A stretch of DNA of 42,554 bases, taken from contig NZ_BMWM01000014.1 in the NCBI RefSeq assembly GCF_014651235.1, positions 1-42,554 of the forward strand, written 5' to 3'. Of the stretch, positions 25,001-33,799 are shown piece after piece (position 1 is the first letter of the stretch; every line of letters begins with the position of its first letter). This stretch comes from Leuconostoc lactis KCTC 3528 = DSM 20202 (GTDB taxonomy: Bacteria; Bacillota; Bacilli; Lactobacillales; Lactobacillaceae). The position numbers were made by a program, and so were the translations under genes. The notes under the pieces were generated by a model that was given only the letters and a program-made list of their open reading frames with translations, ran no database searches and was not told where the DNA came from.

Positions 25001-25594
25001 AATTTCATGAATAATATCGGCCACGCGCGCTAAATTATCAGTTGTTTGTTGTAATTCCTTTTGTGCGCGTTGTTTATTTTGTTTATATTGATAAACACCC
25101 GCAACTTCTTCAATAATACTGCGACGGTCTTCTGGTTTAGCATTAAAAATGCTTTCCACCCGACCCTGTGAAATAATTGAAAAACTTTCACGTCCCAAGC
25201 CAGTATCCATAAATAGTTCATGAATATCTCGCAAGCGACTTTCCACGCCATTAATTTGATAGCTACTCTCACCGGAGCGATACAATTTACGGGTGATACG
25301 AATTTCACTAAAATCTGATTTGATGTAGTGATCGGTATTATCAAAAGTCATCGAGACCTCGGCCCGATTTAAAGCGGGTCGGGTATTGGTCCCACCAAAA
25401 ATAATGTCTGCCATTTTGGTACCGCGTAAATCTTTGGCACTCTGTTCACCCATTACCCAGCGAATCGCTTCGATAATATTTGATTTTCCAGAACCATTTG
25501 GTCCTACAATGCCAGTCATGCCTGGCATAAATTCAATAACCGTTTTATCAGCAAAAGACTTAAAGCCACTGATTTCAAGGGATTTAAGTTTCAT
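22040..25594 (-). CDS. smc: Chromosome segregation protein SMC
   Basis: Structural maintenance of chromosomes ATPase, the core of bacterial condensin with ScpA and ScpB (not in this window). It has 1184 residues: N-terminal head with Walker A GPNGSGKSN (about 31-39), a long coiled coil, a hinge domain (about 495-640) with GIQGVVAELLAVP and Gly-rich ends, a second coiled coil rich in Gln/Ala, and a C-terminal head with the signature LSGGEKALTAMTL and Walker B VVFDEAEAALDEAN. It starts 4 bases after rnc and ends 2 bases before ftsY, in the widespread order rnc-smc-ftsY. Confidence 0.98.
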   Translation of the reverse strand: MKLKSLEISGFKSFADKTVIEFMPGMTGIVGPNGSGKSNIIEAIRWVMGEQSAKDLRGTKMADIIFGGTNTRPALNRAEVSMTFDNTDHYIKSDFSEIRITRKLYRSGESSYQINGVESRLRDIHELFMDTGLGRESFSIISQGRVESIFNAKPEDRRSIIEEVAGVYQYKQNKQRAQKELQQTTDNLARVADIIHEIEGRIEPLAEQSAQATDYIAQKARFDTLDRLRLALTQQALVEQKAQATAELTRQDAQVNHTKTTVDALNQTLAQKRQARVNEQKTRDALQATILQETQARERLIGAQNLSSQQLETLQGKIADQQVRAQEIAERVTDLDAQLQAVTAQQTALTQKRQALKRQLTAFDNQASATQQATLEADLEKNRHAYIQTMQTIAALHNALQHDDKTQQALQSRQRILQQRLQQEVAKHEELLAATAGDTPTTADDSDLTVLSIEVTKLKQQLAQATQSYQQTEKQWYAALNDLNKAKSQRDALHALDEYAGFYQGVRAVMQPAVRAKFPGIQGVVAELLAVPSDYTKAIETVLGGALQQIVVDTTDTAKQVIRYLTQKRAGRVTILPIDTIKPRRLTGIDRIKEMPGFVGIAEDLVTMPAGMAGISGNLLGNTVVAATLDDATQIARAGQYRFRVVSLDGQVVNAGGSLTGGANQQRGATILSRQTELKQLTARVDELATQTQTLEQQLQAQRATGDQLREALQTAETAFATAKNETAKVDYELSRRQDAVKQQARVVQALQFELNELATQLAEGQTQATQNQTALAEATTAKTKQEAETARLNAELQAISQQSEASNAEKVAVQTAYATVQAQRDSVTSQVQLLQTQHEDLLQQQAALAHTLADLQAQLQAAKDNSQNDAVIAATTARLATAQQTCDATTQRIALLSDEVVLLEEQLATQQETLRVQTGVQSQLTAQLARLETQLDNSQSQLLTQYETVDIVDIIGTHDVQELPAITEQLALVKRGLDEIGTVNLGAIEEYEAVKARFDFLTQQRDDLRQAKEILLQTIDEMDDEVRVRFKTTFDAIAARFSETFAQMFGGGQAEIRLTDPKHLLTTGIDIIAQPPGKKFQQMSLLSGGEKALTAMTLLFAILHVRPVPFVVFDEAEAALDEANVSRFAKYLLDFAGGTQFIVITHRKGTMMKANLLYGVTMQEAGVSKMIAVDLDKVTESVG

Positions 25595-25598
25595 AAGC

Positions 25599-26321
25599 TT
25601 ATTTTTCTTCCAATAGTTTTAAGGCTGCACGGGCCGCAGCCTTTTCTGCATCTTTAATCGACTTGCCAGTCCCGCGGGCCAACTCATGCCCATCAACAGA
25701 GACACTCGCTTCAAATATCTGTGTTTTATCAGCCATGGCTTGCTCACGTTCTGTCTGGTAATCAATGACGACCGCGCCGTTCACTTGCAACTTTTCTTGC
25801 AAGCGACTTTTAAAGTCAATAAAGCGATCAAAAAAGCCGGTATCAATGGCAGCAAATAACGTGCGCTCTAAAAATTCTTGCACGGCGTCTGCCCCTTGAT
25901 CCAAATACAATGCGCCGATAAAGGCTTCCCAGATATCTTCCAACAACGAGTCACGTTCACGCGCACCAGACATTTCCTCACCTTTACCCAAGCGCACAGC
26001 TTCGTTCAAATGCACTAAACGTGAGAAATGGGCGAATGATCGTGTCTGTACCATGGCAATACGCATTTCGGTTAATTGCCCTTCATGCCAAGCGGGATAG
26101 CGCTTAAACAAATATTCGGCAACTGAGACTTGCATCACCGAATCACCTAAAAACTCTAATCGCTGGTAGTCCCGACCTGGTTCGTTCGGATGTTCGTTCA
26201 GGTAGTTACGCTGAGTGAGCGCTTCTAGTAATAAGTCCTCATCATGAAATACAATATTGAATTCGGTCCGTAAGTATTGTTTAAAACTGTCTTGTGACAC
26301 GATTTTATCCTTTGAAGTCAT
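25599..26321 (-). CDS. rnc: Ribonuclease III
   Basis: Endoribonuclease that cleaves double-stranded RNA, matures rRNA precursors and trims some mRNAs. It has 240 residues: an RNase III domain with the signature RLEFLGDSV (about 54-62) and the acidic LLEDIWEAFIGALYLD (second metal-binding cluster, about 127-142), then a C-terminal double-stranded RNA-binding domain (about 165-238) ending with KDAEKAAARAALKLL. It is the first gene of the rnc-smc-ftsY-ylxM-ffh run. TATAAT lies just before it on the minus strand, in the tail of the glmM terminator. Confidence 0.97.
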   Translation of the reverse strand: MTSKDKIVSQDSFKQYLRTEFNIVFHDEDLLLEALTQRNYLNEHPNEPGRDYQRLEFLGDSVMQVSVAEYLFKRYPAWHEGQLTEMRIAMVQTRSFAHFSRLVHLNEAVRLGKGEEMSGARERDSLLEDIWEAFIGALYLDQGADAVQEFLERTLFAAIDTGFFDRFIDFKSRLQEKLQVNGAVVIDYQTEREQAMADKTQIFEASVSVDGHELARGTGKSIKDAEKAAARAALKLLEEK

Positions 26322-26342
26322 AGTTTGATACTTTATTATAAC

Positions 26343-26377
26343 AAAAAAGCCCTCTGTTTATCACAAACTTGGGACTT
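26343..26377 (-). terminator. Terminator after glmM
   Basis: On the minus strand AAGTCC and GGGCTT (with a G-T pair) close a stem whose inner part is GTTT/AAAC, followed by six T. It ends the murB-glmM run, 10 bases after the glmM stop. Confidence 0.65.
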
Positions 26378-26385
26378 CCTTTGTC

Positions 26386-27750
26386 TTAACCGTTGGCACG
26401 CGCACGCACAACCGCCGCGATTTCTTCAACGTATTCATCAACTTGTTCAACTGTTGGGGCTTCAGCCATGACGCGTAAGAGTGACTCAGTCCCTGATGCA
26501 CGGACAAGCACACGACCATCACCAGCCATTTTCATTTCCACTTCGGCAATCTTTGCGATCACTGCTGGATCTTGTTGGATCGCAATTTTATCCGCAACTG
26601 GAATGTTGACTAACTTTTGTGGGTAAATTTGGACTTCAGCGGCCAATTCTGACAGCTTCTTGCCAGTTTCTTTCATGACATAAAGAAGTTGCAGTGCTGT
26701 GAGCAAGCCATCACCGGTTGTTGCCCAGTCACTGAAAATAATGTGCCCTGATTGTTCACCACCGAGGTTGTAACCAGATGCCAGCATCTCAGCCATGACA
26801 TAACGGTCACCCACAGCCGTTTTCACACTCGTCATGCCGTGTTCAGACAATGCCTTGTAAAAACCAATATTACTCATCACAGTTGAAACCACAGTATGGT
26901 GCTTCAAGCGACCCTGTGCATCCATAAACTTCCCTGTGATGTACATAATCTTGTCACCATCGACAATCTCACCATTTTCATCAACCGCAATCAGCCGATC
27001 ACCATCGCCATCAAAAGCCAAGCCAACCTGAACGTCATTTTCAGTCACAAAGGCTGCCAATGCTTCTGGATGGGTTGAGCCGACACCGTCATTGATGTTG
27101 AGCCCATTTGGTTGCGTTCCCATCATCACAAAGTCAGCATTTAAATCAGCAAACAAATGCGCCAGCAACCCACTCGTTGCTCCATTAGCGCCGTCAAGCG
27201 CAATACGCATCCCTTCCAAATCAGTTGGAATTGTTTTTTGCAAAAAGCTCAAATACTTCAAAGCGCCTTCTGGGTAATTATTCACAACGCCCAAACCGGC
27301 TGCGCTCGGGCGTGGCAAATCATCGACTGGACTATCTAGCAATTGTTCAATCTCAAATTCGAGTTCATCGGATAATTTGAAGCCATCATTACCGAAAAAT
27401 TTAATCCCATTATCAGCTGCTGGATTATGTGAAGCGGTGATTTGGACACCGGCATCGGCTTCAAGGTTTTGCACCAAAAATGCCACCGCTGGTGTTGTAA
27501 TCACACCTAAACGCAACACATCAATTCCAACTGACAAGAAGCCAGCAATAATGGCTTGTTGCAGCATTTCACCTGAAATACGTGTATCACGGCCAACAAT
27601 AACAACTGGCTTCTTATCATCTTGTGCGTGGCGTGTCAAAATAGCACCACCGGCACGTCCGAGACGGAAAGCCAATTCTGGCGTTAACGTGTCATTGGCA
27701 ATACCACGCACACCGTCTGTTCCAAAATATTTTAATTTAATTTCTGACAT
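26386..27750 (-). CDS. glmM: Phosphoglucosamine mutase
   Basis: Converts glucosamine 6-phosphate to glucosamine 1-phosphate for UDP-N-acetylglucosamine, the precursor of peptidoglycan. The 454-residue protein has the phosphoserine loop [11 protein letters not shown] (Ser at about 107), the metal loop FDGDGDR near residue 245, the sugar-specificity region GGEQSGH, and the phosphate-binding [12 protein letters not shown] near the end. It lies 18 bases after cdaR in the conserved cdaA-cdaR-glmM operon. In this operon GlmM is known to bind CdaA and lower its activity, linking wall synthesis to c-di-AMP. Confidence 0.98.
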   Translation of the reverse strand: MSEIKLKYFGTDGVRGIANDTLTPELAFRLGRAGGAILTRHAQDDKKPVVIVGRDTRISGEMLQQAIIAGFLSVGIDVLRLGVITTPAVAFLVQNLEADAGVQITASHNPAADNGIKFFGNDGFKLSDELEFEIEQLLDSPVDDLPRPSAAGLGVVNNYPEGALKYLSFLQKTIPTDLEGMRIALDGANGATSGLLAHLFADLNADFVMMGTQPNGLNINDGVGSTHPEALAAFVTENDVQVGLAFDGDGDRLIAVDENGEIVDGDKIMYITGKFMDAQGRLKHHTVVSTVMSNIGFYKALSEHGMTSVKTAVGDRYVMAEMLASGYNLGGEQSGHIIFSDWATTGDGLLTALQLLYVMKETGKKLSELAAEVQIYPQKLVNIPVADKIAIQQDPAVIAKIAEVEMKMAGDGRVLVRASGTESLLRVMAEAPTVEQVDEYVEEIAAVVRARANG

Positions 27751-27768
27751 TGTTTTGTCCTGTTCTTT

Positions 27769-28788
27769 TTAATTCGTTGAATGGCTGGAAGACGAGGCAC
27801 TCGTCGCAGAAGATGAACTACTACTCTGATCCCCATCCATGACTTGTGTCACTTGTGCCGTTACAGATTTGACATCATAACGGACAATGCCGGCAATCGC
27901 CGGTAACGTCACTTTCAATGTACCGTTACCTTGAACTTGCGAGACATCAATCGGCACGCTCAGATCACTCATAGCATTAAGTATATCAGAAGCACCATAG
28001 GCCGTCACATTTTTTGGATCAAATGTGACTTGATATTTGTTGCTACCGGCATTTTTAAGCGTTGGTATCAGTGATAATTTCTTACTGTCTGCTGGTGTAA
28101 TCACCATTGTCACAGTCGTTGACCTTTGGTCGAAATTCACTTCAACCACATGACCATCCTTATCATAAGCCACCAAACGGACAACCTGAATTACCGTATC
28201 TTTAATCCCTGACTGTAATGCCACTTGTGCGGCGACTGTCTCAACCGCATCCACATTTGTCTTTGGCCCACTGATCGTCACGCGCTTCGGATCACTGACC
28301 ACTTCACTGACCGTGTAACCTTGGGCAATTTTACTTTGATCATAGTTGACGTGAATTGGCAAAGTCACCGCGGCCTTCTTGGCAATCGTGACCGTAATCT
28401 TTTGTGGGGTTACCGTAGATGTCAATGACGCATTCACGCCGCGTAACGCAACCGTCACCGTATGTTTCCCTGGTTTTAGGCCACGTAGATCGGCACTAGC
28501 TTGAATATCATTACGACTTTGGGTAGCGGAAATTAAAGCCCCTGACCCTTCAATGTCAACGTCGACCGTTGCCGGTGCACCGACAGCAACATAATTATCA
28601 CTATCAAATTGTAAATTCAATGGGACTTTTAAAGTCGCCTTTTTTTCCGGTATCAACGTCGAAAAATTATCCGACCCATTAGACGTGAGACTCGCCGTTT
28701 TTGTGCTTAACACATACGCTGAGAGGAGAATTGCGATTACCAACGAAATCACAAGGTTAACAATTTTTGACTGGCCAACTTTTTTCAT
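27769..28788 (-). CDS. cdaR: CdaA regulator, YbbR-domain protein
   Basis: Membrane-anchored extracellular protein that controls the diadenylate cyclase CdaA. It has 339 residues from the chosen ATG (28788), which overlaps the TGA of cdaA (ATGA) and has GGGAGG 8 bases upstream; the open frame extends nine codons further but without such support. One membrane helix (about 10-28) is followed by YbbR-type beta repeats (about 50-310) and a Ser-rich tail (last 20 residues). The family usually has three or four YbbR domains, and the length fits about three. Confidence 0.93.
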   Translation of the reverse strand: MKKVGQSKIVNLVISLVIAILLSAYVLSTKTASLTSNGSDNFSTLIPEKKATLKVPLNLQFDSDNYVAVGAPATVDVDIEGSGALISATQSRNDIQASADLRGLKPGKHTVTVALRGVNASLTSTVTPQKITVTIAKKAAVTLPIHVNYDQSKIAQGYTVSEVVSDPKRVTISGPKTNVDAVETVAAQVALQSGIKDTVIQVVRLVAYDKDGHVVEVNFDQRSTTVTMVITPADSKKLSLIPTLKNAGSNKYQVTFDPKNVTAYGASDILNAMSDLSVPIDVSQVQGNGTLKVTLPAIAGIVRYDVKSVTAQVTQVMDGDQSSSSSSATSASSSSHSTN

Positions 28789-29603
28789 GAGGCTGACCTC
28801 CCTTTCTTTTGCCACCAGTGTTTTTTAGCCGCCAAATCTTCATCGGATGCCAAGAACTGATGTTTGAAGAAGTTAAGGTAGCTTTCCTGATCCATACGGC
28901 GCAATAAATCGCCGTTTTGCGTGATGGATATCTCACCGGTTTCTTCCGACACTACCACCGTAATGGCATCACTGGCTTCCGAAATACCAACCGCGGCACG
29001 ATGACGTGTGCCTAATTCTTTTGGAATTCGGACACTTTCAGACAGTGGCAAATAAGCGGCAGCGGCAGCAATACGATCTTTACTAATAATCACGGCACCA
29101 TCATGCAGTGGCGTATTAGGAATAAACGTATTAATCAGTAATTGCCCAGAAATTGCCGCATCCAACTTAATACCTGTTTTAATGTAATCATCCAGTTGCG
29201 TCTCACGCTCAATTGTAATTATGGCCCCGATACGCCGTTTTGACATATATTGTAGCGCATCATCTAAACTTTTGATCAGTTGATTTTCTTCTGCATTGTC
29301 AACATGCGATCGTCGTAGCGTCAAGCCACGCCCTAACGTTTCCAGACCGCGACGAATTTCTTGCTGAAAAATCACCACCAAGGCAATTGGCGCCCAAGTA
29401 ATCAATTGATCCATGACCCACGACAAAGTTGTGAGGCCTAAATACCAACTCACCACTTTGACCAAAATAATTGCCCCGACGCCAAATAAAATTTGGAGCG
29501 CACGCGTGCCTTCAACAAACTGAATAATCTTATAGAGTAAGAACCAAATAATAATAATATCAACCGCGTGCATGAGGTTGGACATGGTTAAGTACGATAG
29601 CAT
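28785..29603 (-). CDS. cdaA: Diadenylate cyclase CdaA
   Basis: Makes cyclic di-AMP from two ATP; this messenger controls potassium and osmolyte transport and wall stability. It has 272 residues from the ATG at 29603, which has AAAGGA 6 bases upstream (the frame runs 15 codons further up). Three N-terminal membrane helices (about 11-75) are followed by the DAC domain with PLHDGAV (about 165-171) and GTRHRAAVG (about 198-206), the two motifs that bind ATP and metal. It is coupled to cdaR by ATGA. Confidence 0.96.
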   Translation of the reverse strand: MLSYLTMSNLMHAVDIIIIWFLLYKIIQFVEGTRALQILFGVGAIILVKVVSWYLGLTTLSWVMDQLITWAPIALVVIFQQEIRRGLETLGRGLTLRRSHVDNAEENQLIKSLDDALQYMSKRRIGAIITIERETQLDDYIKTGIKLDAAISGQLLINTFIPNTPLHDGAVIISKDRIAAAAAYLPLSESVRIPKELGTRHRAAVGISEASDAITVVVSEETGEISITQNGDLLRRMDQESYLNFFKHQFLASDEDLAAKKHWWQKKGRSAS

Positions 29604-29640
29604 AGGTTTTCCTTTACTGAATTTTAAGCAATAACTTGAC

Positions 29641-29667
29641 GGCAACAATACGATGAACGGTGTTGCC
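29641..29667 (-). other. Hairpin between the antiporter gene and cdaA
   Basis: GGCAACA and TGTTGCC form a 7-bp stem directly after the antiporter stop codon. No T run follows, so it is not an intrinsic terminator; it may protect or separate message parts. Confidence 0.4.
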
Positions 29668-31764
29668 CTATTCTTCGTTTTTACCTGCTAGCGCTGCTGT
29701 TTCCGCATAGTTGATAAATTGGCGGATATTGATCCCCGCTTGACGTGTAATCCGGCCTTGTTCGTAAAGATCTTGAATCGTTTCACGTTGGGCATTTAAA
29801 GCGAGTAATTCAAGTTCCATGCGCTGTTTATCATCTAATTCACGCTGTTCTGGTGTATCGGGATGTTTTTCGTGTTCAATCTGATAGCGGTAAACCACAA
29901 TCAGCTCATAAGCATTTTGTCTTTCCATACGGTGCAAAACAGTATCACCATCATACTTTTCCATGTGTTGCGACAACGCCTTAATCGCAGCCTTAGCCAT
30001 CTCGCGAATCGCTAATGAGGTTTCCGCTTTGAACTGTTTGTTTGATTCATCTGACAACCAAATCCGGACACTACGCAAAGCTCGCCGTGTTAAAATACGG
30101 ACCCAATGCGCAGAGTTATCAAACTTTTTATCCGCACCAATTAATTTTTCTAAGCGTTCTAGGCGCCGAGATTGAATGGAGAAAATTAAGATTGAAATTT
30201 TCTCTTCAACCAATAATTGCTGCAACCGATTGCGTTGCGCATCCAAAGCAATTCGCCGTAACTCTGAGTTATCAAACTGAACATCCTCAGCTTTTTCGCC
30301 CATAAGCTGTTCGCGAATTTGGGCGATTGTGGCTTGCTTCCGCGTAATCAATTCATAAACCACAGCGCGATTGGTATCATTTTGTTGCTCACGCAATGTT
30401 GCAATACCTACTTGGATGGCAAAAATACGTGCGCGTGATTCTGATAATTCAGCTTCACGGCCTTCGCCCGTCTCCGGTAACTCAGCATCAGAAATTTCTG
30501 GCTGCGTAAAGTCGTGTGATGACCGGACTTTCGTGACAATTGGTAACATAATCGTCGCGACTAATAAACTAACAATCACGACAACCGCCGCAATGAAAAT
30601 CAACAAATCTCGCTGTGGAAATGCCGAACCATCTTGAATAACGGCTGGGACAGTCATAACCGCCGCCATCGTCACCGCCCCACGAACACCCGTTAGACCA
30701 GAAATAATGGCCATTTTAACCGTTGGTTTTTGATCACGGTTGCGCAGATACCACACGACCTGATTGCCATACGTCCATAATGTCCGAATGGTAAAAATAA
30801 TGAGCCAAATAATCACACCATAGAGAATCGCTTGTCCGGTATGGATTTGTGCGTTTTTGACAACCGCCACCACAATGGGCGGCAACCCAATCCCCAACAG
30901 CACGAAAATAATCCCGTTGAGCAAATACACGAAGATTTCCCACGTACGAACCGCTGTCACCGAAATTTCTGGATGCCGCGCGTTGATATGCTGATCACTT
31001 AATATTTTAGTCAGCACCCCACCGGCTACTACGGCAATGACACCTGATGCATGGAAAACAGCTTCAGCTGTCCAATAAATCAAAAATGGTGCTAACAGCG
31101 TCATCACTGTATGAAACACGACATCATTTAAGCCGACGCGATCGAACGTATCGCGCAACCAACTGAGCAGACTCCCTAAGGCTAAACCAACAATAAGCCC
31201 CATGAAGGTCATCCAGAAAAAGTTCGTCACCGCTTGCCCGATTAAAAATGTCCCGACTACCGTGGCTTTAATGGCCGTGTTAAAACTCACCAAACCACTC
31301 GCATCGTTAATCAAACTTTCACCAGCGACAATATGTAAGACACTTTCTGGTAATCTAACACGTTTAGCGATGGCTTGTACCGCCACCGGATCAGTTGGCG
31401 ATACCACGGCTGCCAACGCTAACGCTACAGAGTTTGGCAATTGTGGCATCAACAAGTGAATAAAGTACCCACCAATTAACGTGGTGAGTAGGACTAACAG
31501 GATAGCATTTCCTAAGATGGGACCACGTAGCTCCCATAATTCACGTTTTGGAAAGCGCCAGGCATCATTATAAAGCAACGGCGCCACAAACAATAACATG
31601 AACCAATGCGCGTCAATGTCGACATTAACCCCTAACAATAATGATAAGAATAACCCAATCACGATTTGAAAAAGACTAATCGGCACTTCCGGCACAAAGT
31701 GCGAAATAATATTAGAGAAAGTCACTGAAACAATCAGAATAACGACCAATTCAAGTATCCACAT
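29668..31764 (-). CDS. Na+/H+ antiporter, CPA1 family, with long cytosolic tail
   Basis: Cation/proton antiporter of 698 residues. The first about 410 residues hold a dozen membrane helices with the typical SPTDPVAVQAIAKR and GESLINDASG motifs (including the ND ion-binding pair) and GLTGVRGAVTMA. The last about 290 residues are soluble, highly charged and helical, probably a regulatory tail. AGGAG lies upstream of the ATG, 3 bases after murB. It sits between murB and the cdaA operon. Since c-di-AMP controls ion transporters in this group, position and tail make it a candidate target, but no known c-di-AMP-binding domain is evident. Confidence 0.92.
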   Translation of the reverse strand: MWILELVVILIVSVTFSNIISHFVPEVPISLFQIVIGLFLSLLLGVNVDIDAHWFMLLFVAPLLYNDAWRFPKRELWELRGPILGNAILLVLLTTLIGGYFIHLLMPQLPNSVALALAAVVSPTDPVAVQAIAKRVRLPESVLHIVAGESLINDASGLVSFNTAIKATVVGTFLIGQAVTNFFWMTFMGLIVGLALGSLLSWLRDTFDRVGLNDVVFHTVMTLLAPFLIYWTAEAVFHASGVIAVVAGGVLTKILSDQHINARHPEISVTAVRTWEIFVYLLNGIIFVLLGIGLPPIVVAVVKNAQIHTGQAILYGVIIWLIIFTIRTLWTYGNQVVWYLRNRDQKPTVKMAIISGLTGVRGAVTMAAVMTVPAVIQDGSAFPQRDLLIFIAAVVVIVSLLVATIMLPIVTKVRSSHDFTQPEISDAELPETGEGREAELSESRARIFAIQVGIATLREQQNDTNRAVVYELITRKQATIAQIREQLMGEKAEDVQFDNSELRRIALDAQRNRLQQLLVEEKISILIFSIQSRRLERLEKLIGADKKFDNSAHWVRILTRRALRSVRIWLSDESNKQFKAETSLAIREMAKAAIKALSQHMEKYDGDTVLHRMERQNAYELIVVYRYQIEHEKHPDTPEQRELDDKQRMELELLALNAQRETIQDLYEQGRITRQAGINIRQFINYAETAALAGKNEE

Positions 31765-31767
31765 CGT

Positions 31768-32646
31768 TTATCTTTCTCCTATAATACGTACTTCTGTCTC
31801 CAGTGTTACCCCGTATTTTTCTTTAACGGTCGCTTGCACCAAATGGATTAAATCTTCATAATCATTACCTGTGCCATTGGCAACGTTGACCATAAAACCG
31901 GCATGTTTTCTTGACACTTCAACGCCGCCGACGCGTGTTCCTTGTAAACCGGAATCCATAATTAACTTCCCCGCAAAATAACCCGTTGGTCGCTTAAACA
32001 CCGACCCATTAGACGGATAATTCAACGGTTGCTTATTGGCGCGACGGAAATTATTGTCATCCATGCGTGCTTGAATAGCCGTTGGTTCATCTGACTGAAG
32101 TGTAAACGTCGCGCTGACAATCACGCCCCCATTTTCTTGGAAAACGGATTGACGATACCCAAAATTCAGCGCATCTGCTGCAAAAGTTTGCAATGACCCA
32201 TCTGGCATAATGGCTGTCACCGACGTGGCAACCATGTCGGTTTGTCCGCCATAAGCCCCAGCATTCATAAAGATGGCACCACCAACTGAGCCAGGAATCC
32301 CTGCGCCCCATTCCATCCCCGTTAACCCATGTTCCAGAGCAATTTCTGTCACAAGAATTAAATCAGCGCCGGCATCAGCAGTGATTGTCTCACCACTAAC
32401 TTGAATATCGCGCAATTCGTGCAATAAAATTACCAAACCGCGTAGTCCACCATTGCGTACCACTAAATTAGATAAACGGCCAAAAACATGAATTAGGTAT
32501 TGGGCTGACCGCGCCCAAGCCAGCAAAGCCTGTAATTCAGCCAGTGTTTTAGGGATTGCTAAATAATCCACCACGCCGCCCACCTGGGTGTGGGCATAAG
32601 GCGCTAGTGGTTGATTTTTTAATATTGTAATATTATCTATTGTCAT
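31768..32646 (-). CDS. murB: UDP-N-acetylenolpyruvoylglucosamine reductase
   Basis: FAD enzyme that makes UDP-N-acetylmuramic acid, the second step of peptidoglycan precursor synthesis. The 292-residue length and lack of the type I insert fit the type II form of Gram-positives. The FAD region is present with GSVGGAIFMNAGAYGG, the catalytic Tyr-Arg region with GYRQSVF, the catalytic Ser in NGSVFKRP (about 223-230) and the C-terminal Glu in LETEVRIIGE. The early FAD loop reads FGRLSNLVVRNGG rather than the common GNASNLIVRDGG, a small deviation. The Shine-Dalgarno sequence (GGAG) is about 14 bases from the ATG, longer than usual. Confidence 0.95.
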   Translation of the reverse strand: MTIDNITILKNQPLAPYAHTQVGGVVDYLAIPKTLAELQALLAWARSAQYLIHVFGRLSNLVVRNGGLRGLVILLHELRDIQVSGETITADAGADLILVTEIALEHGLTGMEWGAGIPGSVGGAIFMNAGAYGGQTDMVATSVTAIMPDGSLQTFAADALNFGYRQSVFQENGGVIVSATFTLQSDEPTAIQARMDDNNFRRANKQPLNYPSNGSVFKRPTGYFAGKLIMDSGLQGTRVGGVEVSRKHAGFMVNVANGTGNDYEDLIHLVQATVKEKYGVTLETEVRIIGER

Positions 32647-32716
32647 TTTCTAAATCTCAACTCCGAATCTATAGTTCTATTCTACCAAACTTTGCGCCTC
32701 ACCACGCACATTGCAC

Positions 32717-32761
32717 AAAAAAAGCTTGACATATCGCCACTTGGCTAAGTCAAGCTTTTTT
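32717..32761 (-). terminator. Terminator after ndk
   Basis: AAAAAAGCTTGAC and GTCAAGCTTTTTT form a 13-bp stem around an 18-base loop. It works for the minus strand and lies 3 bases after the ndk stop. Confidence 0.85.
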
Positions 32762-32764
32762 GGA

Positions 32765-33178
32765 TTAATCAAACCAGAGCGCAATTTCACGCTTGGCTGC
32801 GGCTTCACTATCTGACCCATGGACCAGATTCATAATAGCGGCAGCATCCCAAGCACGTGCTAAGTCACCACGAATTGTACCAGGCAAGGCTTTAGTTGGA
32901 TCAGTAGCGCCCATCATATTCCGCCAACCAGCGATGATTTCATCACCTTCACCAATCATGGCAACGACTGGACCAGACGTCATATAAGTGACCAAATCAG
33001 GATAAAAAGGCTTATCAACATGTTCTGCGTAGTGCTGCGCCAACAATTCTGGTGTTGGCGTTAACATCTTCATGGCCACAATCTGATAACCCTTGGCCTC
33101 AATACGGCGAATGATTTCACCAACTTTAGCACGTTGTACACCATCTGGCTTAATCATCATAAAGGTACGTTCTGTCAT
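32765..33178 (-). CDS. ndk: Nucleoside diphosphate kinase
   Basis: Cytosolic enzyme that passes the gamma phosphate from ATP to other nucleoside diphosphates through a phospho-histidine. It has 137 residues from the ATG at 33178, which has GGAGG 8 bases upstream (the frame extends five more codons). The N-terminal RTFMMIKPDGVQR and the active-site His in NLVHGSDS (about 120) are intact. It has its own promoter and terminator, so it is a single-gene unit. Confidence 0.97.
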   Translation of the reverse strand: MTERTFMMIKPDGVQRAKVGEIIRRIEAKGYQIVAMKMLTPTPELLAQHYAEHVDKPFYPDLVTYMTSGPVVAMIGEGDEIIAGWRNMMGATDPTKALPGTIRGDLARAWDAAAIMNLVHGSDSEAAAKREIALWFD

Positions 33179-33211
33179 GCTTACTTCCTCCAAGTCTTGT
33201 GCCTCATCTCC

Positions 33212-33240
33212 ATTTTACACGGAATAGAAACCGCTTACAA
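33212..33240 (-). promoter_or_regulatory. ndk promoter
   Basis: On the minus strand TTGTAA (33240-33235) and TAAAAT (33217-33212) are 17 bases apart, about 35 bases before the ndk start. Confidence 0.7.
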
Positions 33241-33245
33241 TACGT

Positions 33246-33758
33246 TTAACGCGCTGTTTTTTTAATATCTTCTGGTCGGTAAGTCATGGCCATGCCCTTT
33301 AAAATATTGCGCAGGTAACGGTCCCCTGCTGGCTTATAATTGCGGTGATCTGGCCGGCGCAAGACGGCACTTAGCTCGTTATTGGAAATGGTAATGCCTG
33401 CCGTTTCTAAAAAGCCAAGATAATCGTCACTGGTGTAAGACATCGCAATTTTCAGCTTTTTCATGACAACGTTATTGATGTCATCTTCTTTTGTCATATC
33501 AAAAGTTGGTGGTACTGGCTTGAGATCAGCCCCGATTTTCTGGCCACGCTGTGAAATAATCAAGCCATTCATAAAGGCTTCTAAAGTATGCATATCAACC
33601 TTTTCATCACGTGGTGTTCCTTCGGCTTGCTTGGTGAGCAACGCTGTCAATTGCGCTTCATCAAGCGTGATGCCACCCAATTCAAAAATTTTAAGCATGT
33701 CAGTCTTTTTAATATTAAGTGCGTAACGTAAACGAATGATAATATCGTTATTATTCAT
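33246..33758 (-). CDS. DUF1456 family protein (YehS-like)
   Basis: A 170-residue soluble protein made of two similar halves, each with a pattern like RLRYALNIKKTDMLKIFELGG or KLKIAMSYTSDDYLGFLETAG, followed by acidic and basic stretches (LRRPDHRNYKPAGDRYLRNIL in the second half). This is the duplicated DUF1456 layout of E. coli YehS. Its function is not established. It lies 41 bases downstream of mutL in the same direction, so it is probably transcribed with mutS and mutL; a repair role is only a guess by position. Confidence 0.85.
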   Translation of the reverse strand: MNNNDIIIRLRYALNIKKTDMLKIFELGGITLDEAQLTALLTKQAEGTPRDEKVDMHTLEAFMNGLIISQRGQKIGADLKPVPPTFDMTKEDDINNVVMKKLKIAMSYTSDDYLGFLETAGITISNNELSAVLRRPDHRNYKPAGDRYLRNILKGMAMTYRPEDIKKTAR

Positions 33759-33799
33759 AATATTTCTCCTAGTATGTACCGCGCAAATCTGCGCTGCGT

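Noticed and set aside
29641-29667. Terminator after the antiporter gene
   Set aside because: The stem is present, but no T run follows, so it is listed only as a hairpin.
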